From positions 186,001-250,000 of the forward strand of contig NZ_BMGS01000006.1 in NCBI RefSeq assembly GCF_014640315.1: DNA of 64,000 nt. Reading direction: 5' to 3'. The notes beneath the pieces were generated by a model. It was given only the letters and a program-made list of their open reading frames with translations, was not told the origin of the DNA and did no database searches. Positions 53,739-62,342 of this stretch are shown in pieces; within the stretch, counting starts at the first letter, position 1; each line of letters starts with the position of its first letter. This stretch comes from Hymenobacter glacieicola (GTDB lineage: Bacteria; Bacteroidota; Bacteroidia; Cytophagales; Hymenobacteraceae). The position numbers were made by a program, and so were the translations under genes.

Positions 53739-55244
53739 ATGAGTTATCTAGGAGAAGAGCTTCGTGCTTTACAGGCCTCGGACGAAACCGTTTTTGACTT
53801 TATTCAAGAATCTACGCTGGCTGGGCTGTGGTACTGGAATTTGGCAGGAGAAGAGGAGAAGTGGGCTACCCCCAAATTCTGGCGCACGCTGGGCTACGAG
53901 CCCGACGCGCAGTTCAACCAAGCCGCCGCCTGGCGCGCAGCCATCAGCCCTGATGAGGAAGTGGCCACGGCGGAGTACGTAGCAGCTTGCATTGCCGATC
54001 ATTCGTACTCCTTCGACCAAGTAGTGCAGGCTACCTGTCACGATGGCTCGAAGGTGTGGCTGCACTGCTGGGGACTGGTGCTGCGCAACAGCTTGGGGCA
54101 GGCCTACCGCCTGCTGGGTGTATTAGTGGATATTACCCGGCAACGCAACGAGGAAATCAGTGCCCAGGAAGTTGCCAGCCATTATGGCGCCATCCTGGGC
54201 AACCAGTCGGTGTACATTATCCGGACTGATGCGCAGGGCAACTACACCTACGTGAACGATTTCTTTTACGAGCGTTTCGGGCTGGATAGCAAAATTATTG
54301 GCACCTCTTCCCTAATGAGCATCATTGAGGAGGACCGCCCTAAGTGCCTGGTAACGGTGGGGCTGTGCTTCACCGAGCCCAACGTGCCGCACCAAGTGAT
54401 TTTGCGCAAGCCCTACCACGACCACTCAGTGAAATCCAACCACTGGGAGTTCAAGGGCATTCTGGATGGCAACGGGGAAGTTGTAGGAATCCAGTGCGTG
54501 GGCTACGATGTGACGCTGCTGGTTGATAACCTGGAGCGGTCCAAGCAGCTACTGGCCCTTACCAACCAGCAAAACGCCCGGCTGCAGAACTTTGCCTACA
54601 TCATTTCCCACAACATTCGCTCGCACTCGGCCAACCTAACGGCGCTGGTGAAGTTTCTGCAAAATGCCACGGATGAAACCCAGGCCGCGATGTTTCTGGA
54701 CATGCTCAAAACCAGCACCGACAAGCTGGCCGAGACCATCATTAACCTGAACGAAATTGTAACGGCCAACAGCATGGGCGTGCAGCCCAAGGAGATGCGC
54801 GGCCTACGCCAGGAGGTAAGCCGCACCCTGGAGGCCATGAACGTGCTGATTCACGAGAGCCAATTAACTGTTAACCTGAACATTCCGGAAGAAGTGACAG
54901 TACAGGTAGTACCCGCTTACCTGGACAGCATCCTGCTAAACCTGCTCAGTAACGCCATCAAGTACCGCTCGGCAAACGTTGCTCCGCAGCTCACGTTGGA
55001 TAGCTACCGGGACGGCGACTACACTGTGCTGACCGTGGCAGATAACGGCCGGGGTATTGACATGGCACGCAACCAGAACAAGATTTTCGGGATGTACAAA
55101 ACCTTCCACGACAATGAAGACGCGCGCGGACTGGGGCTCTTTATTATCAAGAACCAGATAGAGGCCATGAACGGCAAGATTGAAGTCGCCAGCGAAGTTG
55201 GCGTGGGCACTACCTTCAAAGTGTACTTTAGTGAAATTGTTTGA
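53739..55244 (+). CDS. PAS-domain sensor histidine kinase, cytoplasmic
   Basis: 501 residues, no membrane helix. Two PAS/PAC modules at about 20-135 (WYWNLAGEEEKWATPKFWRTLGYEPD) and 145-265 (DAQGNYTYVNDFFYERFGL). The H-box is NFAYIISHNIRSHSANL near residue 288. HATPase domain with N-box LLSNAIKYRS, G1 DNGRGIDMA and G2 EDARGLGLFII. The soluble location suggests an internal signal. Its 3' end overlaps the next response-regulator gene by 14 bp, a strong sign that they work together. Confidence 0.93.
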   Translation: MSYLGEELRALQASDETVFDFIQESTLAGLWYWNLAGEEEKWATPKFWRTLGYEPDAQFNQAAAWRAAISPDEEVATAEYVAACIADHSYSFDQVVQATCHDGSKVWLHCWGLVLRNSLGQAYRLLGVLVDITRQRNEEISAQEVASHYGAILGNQSVYIIRTDAQGNYTYVNDFFYERFGLDSKIIGTSSLMSIIEEDRPKCLVTVGLCFTEPNVPHQVILRKPYHDHSVKSNHWEFKGILDGNGEVVGIQCVGYDVTLLVDNLERSKQLLALTNQQNARLQNFAYIISHNIRSHSANLTALVKFLQNATDETQAAMFLDMLKTSTDKLAETIINLNEIVTANSMGVQPKEMRGLRQEVSRTLEAMNVLIHESQLTVNLNIPEEVTVQVVPAYLDSILLNLLSNAIKYRSANVAPQLTLDSYRDGDYTVLTVADNGRGIDMARNQNKIFGMYKTFHDNEDARGLGLFIIKNQIEAMNGKIEVASEVGVGTTFKVYFSEIV

Positions 55245-55626
55245 TTTAGTGTATGTCATTGAGGACGACTTTATTACGTCCAAAATCACGGAGTTGTACC
55301 TGCAACAGCACGGGGCGTTCAAGCGGGTGCAGAAGTACAAAAATGGCCAGCCCGCCCTGGACGCGCTTCACCGCGCCTCCGACCAGCCTGCCAAGCTCCC
55401 TGATTTAATTTTGCTGGATTTGAACATGCCCGTAATGGACGGCTGGGAGTTTTTGGATGCGCTTTCGGCCGAGCATTTGGCCAAGCCAGTGCCCGTGTGC
55501 GTGCTCACCTCCTCTATTAACCCCGACGACATTAAAAGGGCCAACTCCTATAGCGCCGTGCAGGGCTATTTCATTAAGCCAATGGATGCCCACTTAGTTG
55601 ATGAGATGGTGCAACTGCTAGCGTAA
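55231..55626 (+). CDS. Single-domain response regulator 2
   Basis: 131 residues from GTG 55231, inside the end of the kinase gene (14 bp overlap, translational coupling). Receiver motifs: VIEDDFITSK, LILLDLNMPVMDGWEFL (phospho-Asp), VLTSSINPDD, and YFIKPM (Lys). No output domain, so it acts through protein contacts or phosphotransfer. An upstream in-frame start at 55180 would extend the overlap to 65 bp and add non-family residues. Confidence 0.9.
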   Translation: MKLFDLVYVIEDDFITSKITELYLQQHGAFKRVQKYKNGQPALDALHRASDQPAKLPDLILLDLNMPVMDGWEFLDALSAEHLAKPVPVCVLTSSINPDDIKRANSYSAVQGYFIKPMDAHLVDEMVQLLA

Positions 55627-55654
55627 TGGGCTCACTACCTTGTACGGCAGGACG

Positions 55655-56182
55655 CTAAATGCAAAACACCATGGAGTTCTGCAGCTCGTCGCCGTCGTAA
55701 ATGGTGGCAATGCCAACTTTGGTGGGATGGGGGTCGAGCAAGGTTGCGTTGTGCTTGGGTGAATTCTGGTAAGCGCGCAGAATCTGGCCTTCTATGCTGC
55801 GGAGGTGGCCGGGCCGCATGCCCCGGAACCGGACGCAGTTCTCGTAGCCGTAGCTGACAAAGCCGCTGGCCTTCTCAAACTTGTGCCCGACGGCCGTCAG
55901 CCGCTCCCGGGGCGTGGGGTAGAGCGGGTGGTAGTGGCCGTGGGTGCGGTGGGTAAGGTTGTAAATAGCTTGCAAGCGGGCAGCCCGGCAGGCTGTTTCG
56001 CTGAGTACCAGGGGTGGTAAGCCGGCCCGTTGGCGGTAGGCATTGCACTGCCGGAGCAGTTCCCGGGTGGTATCTACGTCGGCCCATTTCTGAACGGGAA
56101 CTGCAGCTTCCCGGCGCTCGGGCACAACAACGTTACTGAGCGACGTGAAGCACGTTAGCAGCAGTACACAAACGTAATTCAT
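55655..56182 (-). CDS. Secreted CAP/SCP-domain protein
   Basis: 175 residues: signal peptide (MNYVCVLLLTCFTSLSNVVV) and a CAP domain. Motifs are CNAYRQRAGLPPLVLSETA, a His in THGHYHP, YENC and NSPKHNATLLDP..KVGIATI. The family is extracellular and of varied function (lipid binding, toxin-like, unknown). Convergent with response regulator 2. Confidence 0.85.
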   Translation of the reverse strand: MNYVCVLLLTCFTSLSNVVVPERREAAVPVQKWADVDTTRELLRQCNAYRQRAGLPPLVLSETACRAARLQAIYNLTHRTHGHYHPLYPTPRERLTAVGHKFEKASGFVSYGYENCVRFRGMRPGHLRSIEGQILRAYQNSPKHNATLLDPHPTKVGIATIYDGDELQNSMVFCI

Positions 56183-56383
56183 GAGGTACTAAGAAGGAAG
56201 ATAAGAAGGAGAGCAGGCCCAGTTCAGCCTAAGGTGGCATAATCCTACCACGGCGCTTTGAGGCATCAGAATGCCATTGCAGCACCTGAACGGTTGTGGG
56301 GTTGCAAGTAGTATGCCAGGCCCCAGCCACCTAGTATAGCCGCGAGCAAAGGCCCCTCAGAACACGCAGAAAAAGCTGCTTTA

Positions 56384-57367
56384 TCAGAAGGCAACTTGCA
56401 CACCGAGGGTAGTCCAGCGGTGGGAACGGCCGCCCCGAAACTCGGGAGAAATCCATGTCAACGCACCTTCTATCCGTACGCCCGCGTACCCTAGGCCCAC
56501 CGTGCTGGTGCTGCGCGCAAGGGCCCGACGAATGGCGGATGCGGGCAGTACGTACGGTGTGTGGCGGTTAAGTAGGCCCCCTTGTAGGGTAGCATTATAG
56601 CCCACCAGTCGGCCTTCAACCTGCGTCTGGGCGTAGGCCTGCAGCTGGCGCTGCCCGGCGCGATTGGCCCCCGTGACAACGCCCCACGACTCAAAAACCG
56701 AGGGCCGTTGCCCCAGCCGCAGGGTAGCGCCCGTTCCGGCGTAGGTTTGCAGCGTCCCCACCGACGCGCTGGCTTCCCCGTTAAAGTCCAGGAAGCGCCC
56801 CGCGGCCAGCAGTTGCTTTTCTACCCGGCCTTCATAGCCCAGCACCAAGTCGGTTTGCACTTGGTAGCCCCAGCCCCGCGGGGTGGGGGCCCCCAGCCAT
56901 TTGTGCAGTTTAGTTTGAAAGCCCTTGGCTCCCGCTGCCGGTCCTATGAAGCCCACGTGCAGGGCGGTAGTTACCAGCAGGCGGCGGGCTGGGTGCCGGG
57001 CCACGCGCAGCAAGTCGGCGTAGATATAAGAAGCGTAGGGCCGGTCGCCAACCCGAATAAACGGGTCCTGAATGCGCAAGGGCGTAAACCCATCGTAGTG
57101 CAGCCGGATGCCGTGGTACAAGACGCTGCCGCGGGGTACGGGCCCCAGAATTCGGTTTACGGGCGAGTATCGTAGTGCCGGGCTTACCAGCAGCAGGGTC
57201 ATGCCCTGGGTAAAGTAATAGTCTGTGCGTAAGAAAGCGTCGTTGGCAAAAGTGTAGGCCAGCAGCCGGTCGGGGCTGGTGCGGGTGCTGTCCGCGCGGC
57301 CCACCTGGGCATAGCCAGCGGAAGGGCCCGCCAGCAGCACTAATAAACCCAGCAAAAAACGCAGCAT
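56384..57367 (-). CDS. LpxR-like lipid A 3'-O-deacylase (DUF2219)
   Basis: 327 residues with signal peptide (to GYAQ). The outer-membrane barrel has the LpxR signature: TFANDAFLRTDYYFTQGMTLL near residues 39-60 holds the N-D pair that binds metal, and GDRPYASYIYADL follows near 107. The C-terminal strand ends in an aromatic residue (VQVAF) as for outer-membrane barrels. LpxR removes the 3' acyloxyacyl chain of lipid A. Activity is by family only. Confidence 0.82.
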   Translation of the reverse strand: MLRFLLGLLVLLAGPSAGYAQVGRADSTRTSPDRLLAYTFANDAFLRTDYYFTQGMTLLLVSPALRYSPVNRILGPVPRGSVLYHGIRLHYDGFTPLRIQDPFIRVGDRPYASYIYADLLRVARHPARRLLVTTALHVGFIGPAAGAKGFQTKLHKWLGAPTPRGWGYQVQTDLVLGYEGRVEKQLLAAGRFLDFNGEASASVGTLQTYAGTGATLRLGQRPSVFESWGVVTGANRAGQRQLQAYAQTQVEGRLVGYNATLQGGLLNRHTPYVLPASAIRRALARSTSTVGLGYAGVRIEGALTWISPEFRGGRSHRWTTLGVQVAF

Positions 57368-57817
57368 AGCAGAACAAGGATAGGAACGGGAAACCTACGC
57401 AGCCGCAACCAGGAGCGGGTTGCCCGCGTGAGCATTTACCGGATTTCCGGTTAAGGCTGCAGTACAATTGAATTAGGGCCGAGGAAATATCCGATATAAC
57501 GAGTTGAGAATAGATAGTTTACCGTGGTGGGCCCAGCAGCTTTCTGGCCCTGGTTCGCGACGTGCATAGTGCGCCGGCTCAGGACTTGCAACAGCTGCCG
57601 GGAGCGGAAATTGTGGCCGGCAGCGCACGGGACCCAGCCCGGCCGCAAGGAGCCGCGCGTCCGTTGGTTAAGCGGTGGGTGTGGGTTGGCCTGTAATAGC
57701 TTAGGAAGTATTCGGGGAAGGAACCCCGCAGCAGGAGCAATGCTACCCCGGGAAACATCGTTGTATCTTGCGTTAGCTTGCGCTACCTCAACTTTCTCTT
57801 TTCAACTTCCGCGTCTC
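57368..57817. other. Intergenic region between lpxR-like and unknown gene
   Basis: 450 bp, divergent promoters expected. TATCTTGCGTT at 57764-57774 lies 54 nt before the next ATG; the same 11-mer lies 57 nt before the PorV-like gene. Open codons upstream of 57818 show no conserved features. No other feature seen. Confidence 0.5.
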
Positions 57818-58894
57818 ATGGCTGCTTCAGAATCCTCTGTGCCACCTGCCCGTCCTTCTGCTGCCCGTTTGGAAAAAGCTCGAAAGCGGGACCGGCTGAA
57901 AGAAGCATTTTTCCTGACCCAGAACGTTGTGCGCGGCAATTTGCTGCATAATACCGGGGGCGCCTTCCACGTCATGCGGCTGCTGTCCATCCATAAGATG
58001 CCCGCCGGCCTGCTGGCTGCCGATCATCCCTGGGTAACGGGGCTGCTACCTGGCTCCACTGAGCCCGTATGGCCGCACAACCTCGTATTTTGTACGCCGG
58101 TGGGTACGCATTGGGCTCAAGCCGACTACGTACCGGAGCCGGATGAGGCCATTGTTGGGAAAGTAGGACGCTTTCTGGCCGCCATGGTGCGTAAGTCGGT
58201 CGCTACGCCGGAAATCCCGCATGGACCCCAGCGCCGCATGCCCCACGCCATCAATTACCTGCACGGGGCAGTGCACTACAACGGCCTGTCCTTGCTCTTT
58301 AACACCTTCGCCGAGGCCATGCAGTACCTGGCCGATACCCGCTTCCGCCAGGAGCTGCGCCGGCTTATTCGCCAGGAAGGCCGGGAAGTCACGCTGGTGT
58401 TCCGCGAGCGGAACTATGACCCGCAAGAGTTTGCATACTTCTCGGCTTTCGTGATGTCACACCTGCCTTGGTTTGCCAACGTCAACGGGGCGGGGCGCAA
58501 AGTTATGTGGGGCAACCCATCCCCGTACCCGGCCGTGAACATCATCAACGGAGCCTGGGTCACCGACATCAGCCGCCTACGGCACGGAGACGTGCTGGGC
58601 ATTGTGCGCCCGCCCGTGGTGGCTGGCCGCTACTTTCAGGGCGACTACGGCGTGCCCACCCGCGATTTTCACTCCCTAGAGCGCCTGCACGCCTACCTGA
58701 TCAACCAGTGGGTGCGGCGCCGGGGCTTCCGGGGCGGACTGTACTTCGTGGATCGTCGGCGCATCGAGCCGGAGCGCTACCAGCAGTACGTGGCAACGGA
58801 TGGGCAGCAGTGGACCGGCAATCAGCCCCTGCCCAACCCGCTTCGGCAGCGCTGGCTACGTTGGCGGGCTAAGCGCAAGCCAACCCAGCCCTAG
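57818..58894 (+). CDS. Unrecognised soluble protein, 358 aa
   Basis: No signal peptide or membrane helix. A basic N-terminal helix (AARLEKARKRDRLKEAFFL) precedes a mixed domain with many aromatic and basic residues: VTLVFRERNYDPQEFAYFSA, VNIINGAWVTDISRL, FHSLERLHAYLINQWVRRRG. The very basic tail (RWLRWRAKRKPTQP) could bind nucleic acid or membrane. I do not recognise the family. ATG 57818 follows a possible -7 element and fits codon use. Confidence 0.72.
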   Translation: MAASESSVPPARPSAARLEKARKRDRLKEAFFLTQNVVRGNLLHNTGGAFHVMRLLSIHKMPAGLLAADHPWVTGLLPGSTEPVWPHNLVFCTPVGTHWAQADYVPEPDEAIVGKVGRFLAAMVRKSVATPEIPHGPQRRMPHAINYLHGAVHYNGLSLLFNTFAEAMQYLADTRFRQELRRLIRQEGREVTLVFRERNYDPQEFAYFSAFVMSHLPWFANVNGAGRKVMWGNPSPYPAVNIINGAWVTDISRLRHGDVLGIVRPPVVAGRYFQGDYGVPTRDFHSLERLHAYLINQWVRRRGFRGGLYFVDRRRIEPERYQQYVATDGQQWTGNQPLPNPLRQRWLRWRAKRKPTQP

Positions 58895-59025
58895 GCTACC
58901 CCGGCGGGCCCCCAAACACCCGCCCGAAACCCAGCCGACTCGGTACCTAGCGGGCGCCCGAATTGGTTGGATTTTCTTGTTCACTAGGTGACGGTAGTAG
59001 TAAGCCCACGCATACGGCTGAAATA

Positions 59026-59180
59026 TTACCGCAGCGCTACCTTTTCTCCGGTTCGGGCGGCCTTGTAAATAGCGTCGAGCTGGATCAGACCAGTATCACG
59101 CATAAGCGAAGGGTAGGCAAGCAAGCTACCAAGATATTGGTAGTAGCGGCCGAAGCGGTTGTTGTTACACGGCTGCTAGC
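59026..59180 (-). pseudogene. C-terminal remnant of a Gfo/Idh/MocA-type oxidoreductase
   Basis: About 48 codons on the minus strand, with no start codon, cut off by an in-frame TAG at about 59179. The end reads TGLIQLDAIYKAARTGEKVA then L-R-stop, which is how many Gfo/Idh/MocA oxidoreductases finish (A-I-Y-x-A-A-R-T-G-x-x-V). The rest of the gene is missing, so this is probably a decayed leftover. It explains part of the 348-bp gap 58895-59242; nothing else is seen there. Confidence 0.5.
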
Positions 59181-59242
59181 CCTGCTTCCCGGCCCGGGGC
59201 AACGGCCCGCGCCACCCATCTGCTGCCGAGTATTCCGTGCGC

Positions 59243-60298
59243 TTAACCCTGGCTTCCGGGCCCGCCTGAAGAATCGGCTCGTAGCAAGGGCGCTACTCGC
59301 GTGCCCAGCAACTCAATGGCATTCAGCACGCTAGCGTGGGGCAGGGTGGCCACGTCCATCTGGAAGGTAACTCGCGAAATACCGCCCAGCGCCTCGCTGT
59401 GCCGCATAATTTTGGCGGCCACGTCCTCGGGGCTGCCAACCAGCAGGGCGCCCAACGGACCCGCCTGGGCCATAAACTGCGCCTGCGTGACGGGCGAGCC
59501 GCCCCGCTCCCGGGCCCGGCTGGTAAAGGTGCGGGTGTAGCCGGGGTAAAACTCTCGCAGGGCCTGCTCGGTAGTGGGCGCCACGTAACCCAGGGAGTGC
59601 AGGCCCACCTGCAGCTGTTCAGCCGCATGACCGGCCCGCCTGCCCGCTTCCCGGTACAAGTCAACGAGGGGGCGGAAGCGGTGCGTTTCGCCCCCAATAA
59701 CGGCCACCATCAGGGGCAGGCCCAGCGTACCGGCCCGGACAAAGGATTGGGGCGTGCCTCCCACGCCCAGCCAAACCGGGAGCGGCTGTTGCAGGGGCCG
59801 CGGGTAAATGCCCTGCCCCGTCAGGGCGGGCCGGAACCGACCGGACCAGTGCACGCGCTCCTGCGCCCGAACGGCGAGCAGCAGGTCGAGCTTTTCGGTG
59901 AACAAGGCGTCGTAATCGTCCAGGTCAAAGCCAAACAGCGGAAATGCTTCGATGGACGAGCCCCGGCCCACCACCAGCTCGGCCCGCCCCTGGGAAATAA
60001 GGTCCAGGGTAGCAAATTGTTGAAACACCCGCACCGGATCTGCCGCGCTGAGGACCGTAACGGCGCTGGTCAGACGAATGCGCCGGGTGCGGGCGGCCGC
60101 GGCGGCCAGAATAACCGCCGTAGCCGAGTCGAGGTACTCCGGCCGGTGGTGCTCCCCGATGCCAAACACGTCCAGGCCCACCTGATCGGCCCGCTCAATT
60201 CGCTCAAGCAACTGCTCCATTGCCTCCGAGCTACTCAGGGTAGTGCCGGTACCGTTGTCCAGGAGGGCAGCCGCAAAACTATCGATTCCTACTTGCAT
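59243..60298 (-). CDS. LLM-class flavin-dependent oxidoreductase
   Basis: 351 residues, luciferase-like TIM barrel. Motifs: LDVFGIGEHHRPEYLDSATAV, RIRLTSAVTVLSAADPVRVF, GRAELVVGRGSS, PVWLGVGGTPQSF and LLVGSPEDVAAKI. It uses FMNH2 or F420; the substrate is not predictable. ATG 60298 (MQVGIDSFAA) is preferred over 60337, since the first strand normally begins at residue 2-4. Confidence 0.9.
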   Translation of the reverse strand: MQVGIDSFAAALLDNGTGTTLSSSEAMEQLLERIERADQVGLDVFGIGEHHRPEYLDSATAVILAAAAARTRRIRLTSAVTVLSAADPVRVFQQFATLDLISQGRAELVVGRGSSIEAFPLFGFDLDDYDALFTEKLDLLLAVRAQERVHWSGRFRPALTGQGIYPRPLQQPLPVWLGVGGTPQSFVRAGTLGLPLMVAVIGGETHRFRPLVDLYREAGRRAGHAAEQLQVGLHSLGYVAPTTEQALREFYPGYTRTFTSRARERGGSPVTQAQFMAQAGPLGALLVGSPEDVAAKIMRHSEALGGISRVTFQMDVATLPHASVLNAIELLGTRVAPLLRADSSGGPGSQG

Positions 60299-60408
60299 AA
60301 AGCTTGTATTGAGAGTACTACGTAAGCTCCGCCGCAACGGGCGGCCGCAATGTTAAGGTAGGCCAGCGCCCCGATGACGCCCGGGCCCACTCTGCGAGAG
60401 GCCTTACC

Positions 60409-61746
60409 CTACCTCGCCGGAGGCTCGGGCAAGCCCTGGTCGCGGCCGGAGGCAACGTCACGCAGGCGCCGATTTTGCTCCCGAACTAGGCGCTGGTGCT
60501 TGGCCTGTCCTACCACCTGTGCCCCGTAAATGCCGGTGTGCCCCGAAAACAGATACGCTACCACGCAGGCCAGGCCCAGGTATATTCCCGCCTGCGAGCC
60601 AAAGAGCTCCAGCCCCATGAAGGTACAGGCCAGCGGCGTATTAGCGGCCCCCGCAAACACGGCCACGAAGCCCATAGCCGCCAGCAGGGCCACGGGCAGC
60701 GGCAGCACAACCGCCAGGGCCGAGCCCAGGGTTGCCCCAATGAAAAACAGCGGCGTAACCTCGCCACCCTTGAAGCCGCAGCCAAGAGTAAGGGCCGTCA
60801 AAGCTAACTTGAGCACAAAATCCTGGGGCGGCAGCGGGGCCTGAAACGCGCCCATAATCGTCGGGATGCCCAACCCACTGTACTTGGTGGTGCCAAGCGC
60901 GGCCACGGCCAGTGCTACCAGTAAGCCGCCAAGAGCCGGCCGCAATGGGGGGTAGGAAATGAGGGCAAACCAGCGGCTGATCTGATGCGTCAGGGCGGAA
61001 AAGCTACGGGCCATAAGGCCAAAGAGCACCCCGCACCCCACCGTCAGCAGGAGGGGTTGCAGGGTGATTGGCCCTCCGGTTTCTAGCTGGGGGTAGGCCG
61101 AGTGCCCCACGCCCCAGGCGCGCGTAACCAGGTCGGCAAGGATGGCCGCCAGAAAGCTCGGTCCGATGGCTTCGTACCGGATAGCGCCAATCAAAAATAC
61201 CTCCAGCCCAAACAAGGCCCCCGCCAGCGGTGTGCCGAACACTGAGGCAAACCCGGCACTGATACCCGCAATCAGCAGGATTTTACGGTCGCGGGGGCGC
61301 CAGCCGAGTACGCGCGTGAGTTGATCGGCCAGAGTGCCGCCTAGCTGCACCGCCGTGCCTTCGCGCCCGGCCGAGCCGCCAAACAAGTGCGTGGCCAGCG
61401 TCCCGAACAGCACCAGGGGCGCCATGCGCAGCGGTACTACCCGCTGCGGACTGTGGATTTCTTCCAGGAGCAGGTTGTTGCCGCCTACCACTTGCTGCCC
61501 CCAGTAATGGTAGCTAGCTCCCACCACGAAGCCCCCGGCGGGAAGCAGCCAGATGACGGTGGGGTGAGCTTCCCGCCAAGCCGTCACATAATCGAGGGCC
61601 AGCAGAAAGAAGGCCGAAGCGGAACCCACCAGCAACCCCACGGCGGCACAAATCAGCCCCCAGCGGCCCAGAAAAAGCAGCTGCGGTAGCGGCTCCCAGG
61701 TCAGGGCGGACCTCACAAACGAGAAGCGGGACGGGAAAGGAGCCAC
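60409..61746 (-). CDS. CLC-family anion transporter, possibly the fluoride subtype
   Basis: About 445 residues, around ten hydrophobic helices. The gating Glu is in GGSAGREGTAVQLGG. The chloride motif GSGIP is absent; instead VVGGNNLLLEEIH stands there, and the later filter reads GFKGGEVTPLFFIGATLG. These variants recall the CLC-F fluoride/proton antiporters, a judgement from memory. No ATG is available near the N-terminus. GTG 61746 is proposed, 28 bp after the cupin gene stop; the frame upstream overlaps that gene. No fluoride riboswitch fits in the short gap. Confidence 0.85.
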   Translation of the reverse strand: MAPFPSRFSFVRSALTWEPLPQLLFLGRWGLICAAVGLLVGSASAFFLLALDYVTAWREAHPTVIWLLPAGGFVVGASYHYWGQQVVGGNNLLLEEIHSPQRVVPLRMAPLVLFGTLATHLFGGSAGREGTAVQLGGTLADQLTRVLGWRPRDRKILLIAGISAGFASVFGTPLAGALFGLEVFLIGAIRYEAIGPSFLAAILADLVTRAWGVGHSAYPQLETGGPITLQPLLLTVGCGVLFGLMARSFSALTHQISRWFALISYPPLRPALGGLLVALAVAALGTTKYSGLGIPTIMGAFQAPLPPQDFVLKLALTALTLGCGFKGGEVTPLFFIGATLGSALAVVLPLPVALLAAMGFVAVFAGAANTPLACTFMGLELFGSQAGIYLGLACVVAYLFSGHTGIYGAQVVGQAKHQRLVREQNRRLRDVASGRDQGLPEPPAR

Positions 61747-61774
61747 GAACAAGTGAAAAAGGCTACCCGGCAGC

Positions 61775-62278
61775 TCAACGCCCGAAGTCGTCTTGGACGC
61801 GCACGATGTCGTTTTCGTCGGATGGCTGGCCGGCATCGGTGTGCTGCCAGATTTCGGCAAGGGTGCCCCAGCCATCAAGGCCCACGAGGCGGTGCCGCTC
61901 GCCCTGCTGCAGGGTGATTTGCTCGCCCGGGCCGTAGGTTTTCAGCTCGCCTTCTTCGTCCGTGGGGCTGGTGACGACGCCCACCGTGCCGCTTACTACG
62001 CGCCAGATTTCGGCGCGGCGGTGGTGGTATTGCCACGACAGGCGCTGGTGCGGGGCTACCAGCAGCACTTTCGGGCTGAGCTTGCCGGAAATCCGCAGCT
62101 CTTCTACCGACAGCCCCTCAAAATACGTGTCGGCGAACTGTTGGGCCTGGTCTTCCTGAATCACGAAGAACCCACCCCAGGGGCGCGACTGATCCTGCTG
62201 GGTTATGCCGAAGCCTTGCTCCCGGAGCCGGGCCTCCATCTGTTGAAATACCTGTGGTTTGGACAGTTCTGAACTCAT
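61775..62278 (-). CDS. Cupin-type mannose-6-phosphate isomerase-like protein
   Basis: 167 residues, a single cupin of the type found at the C-terminus of type II phosphomannose isomerases. Motifs: RPWGGFFVIQED, metal site LSWQYHHRRAEIWRVVSGTV, and GPGEQITLQQGERHRLVG. No nucleotidyltransferase domain. Start 62278 (MSSELSKPQVFQQM). It is transcribed in the same direction as the LacI gene upstream and the CLC gene downstream. Confidence 0.85.
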   Translation of the reverse strand: MSSELSKPQVFQQMEARLREQGFGITQQDQSRPWGGFFVIQEDQAQQFADTYFEGLSVEELRISGKLSPKVLLVAPHQRLSWQYHHRRAEIWRVVSGTVGVVTSPTDEEGELKTYGPGEQITLQQGERHRLVGLDGWGTLAEIWQHTDAGQPSDENDIVRVQDDFGR

Positions 62279-62342
62279 GCGCGGAATGGAAAGGAGTGAG
62301 AAAGTGAAACACAAAAACAGGCCTGTAGGTGGTGGCGGTGCC

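Noticed and set aside
60496..61746. Fluoride riboswitch or attenuator for the CLC gene
   Set aside because: The gap to the upstream gene is only about 28 bp and contains no suitable structure.
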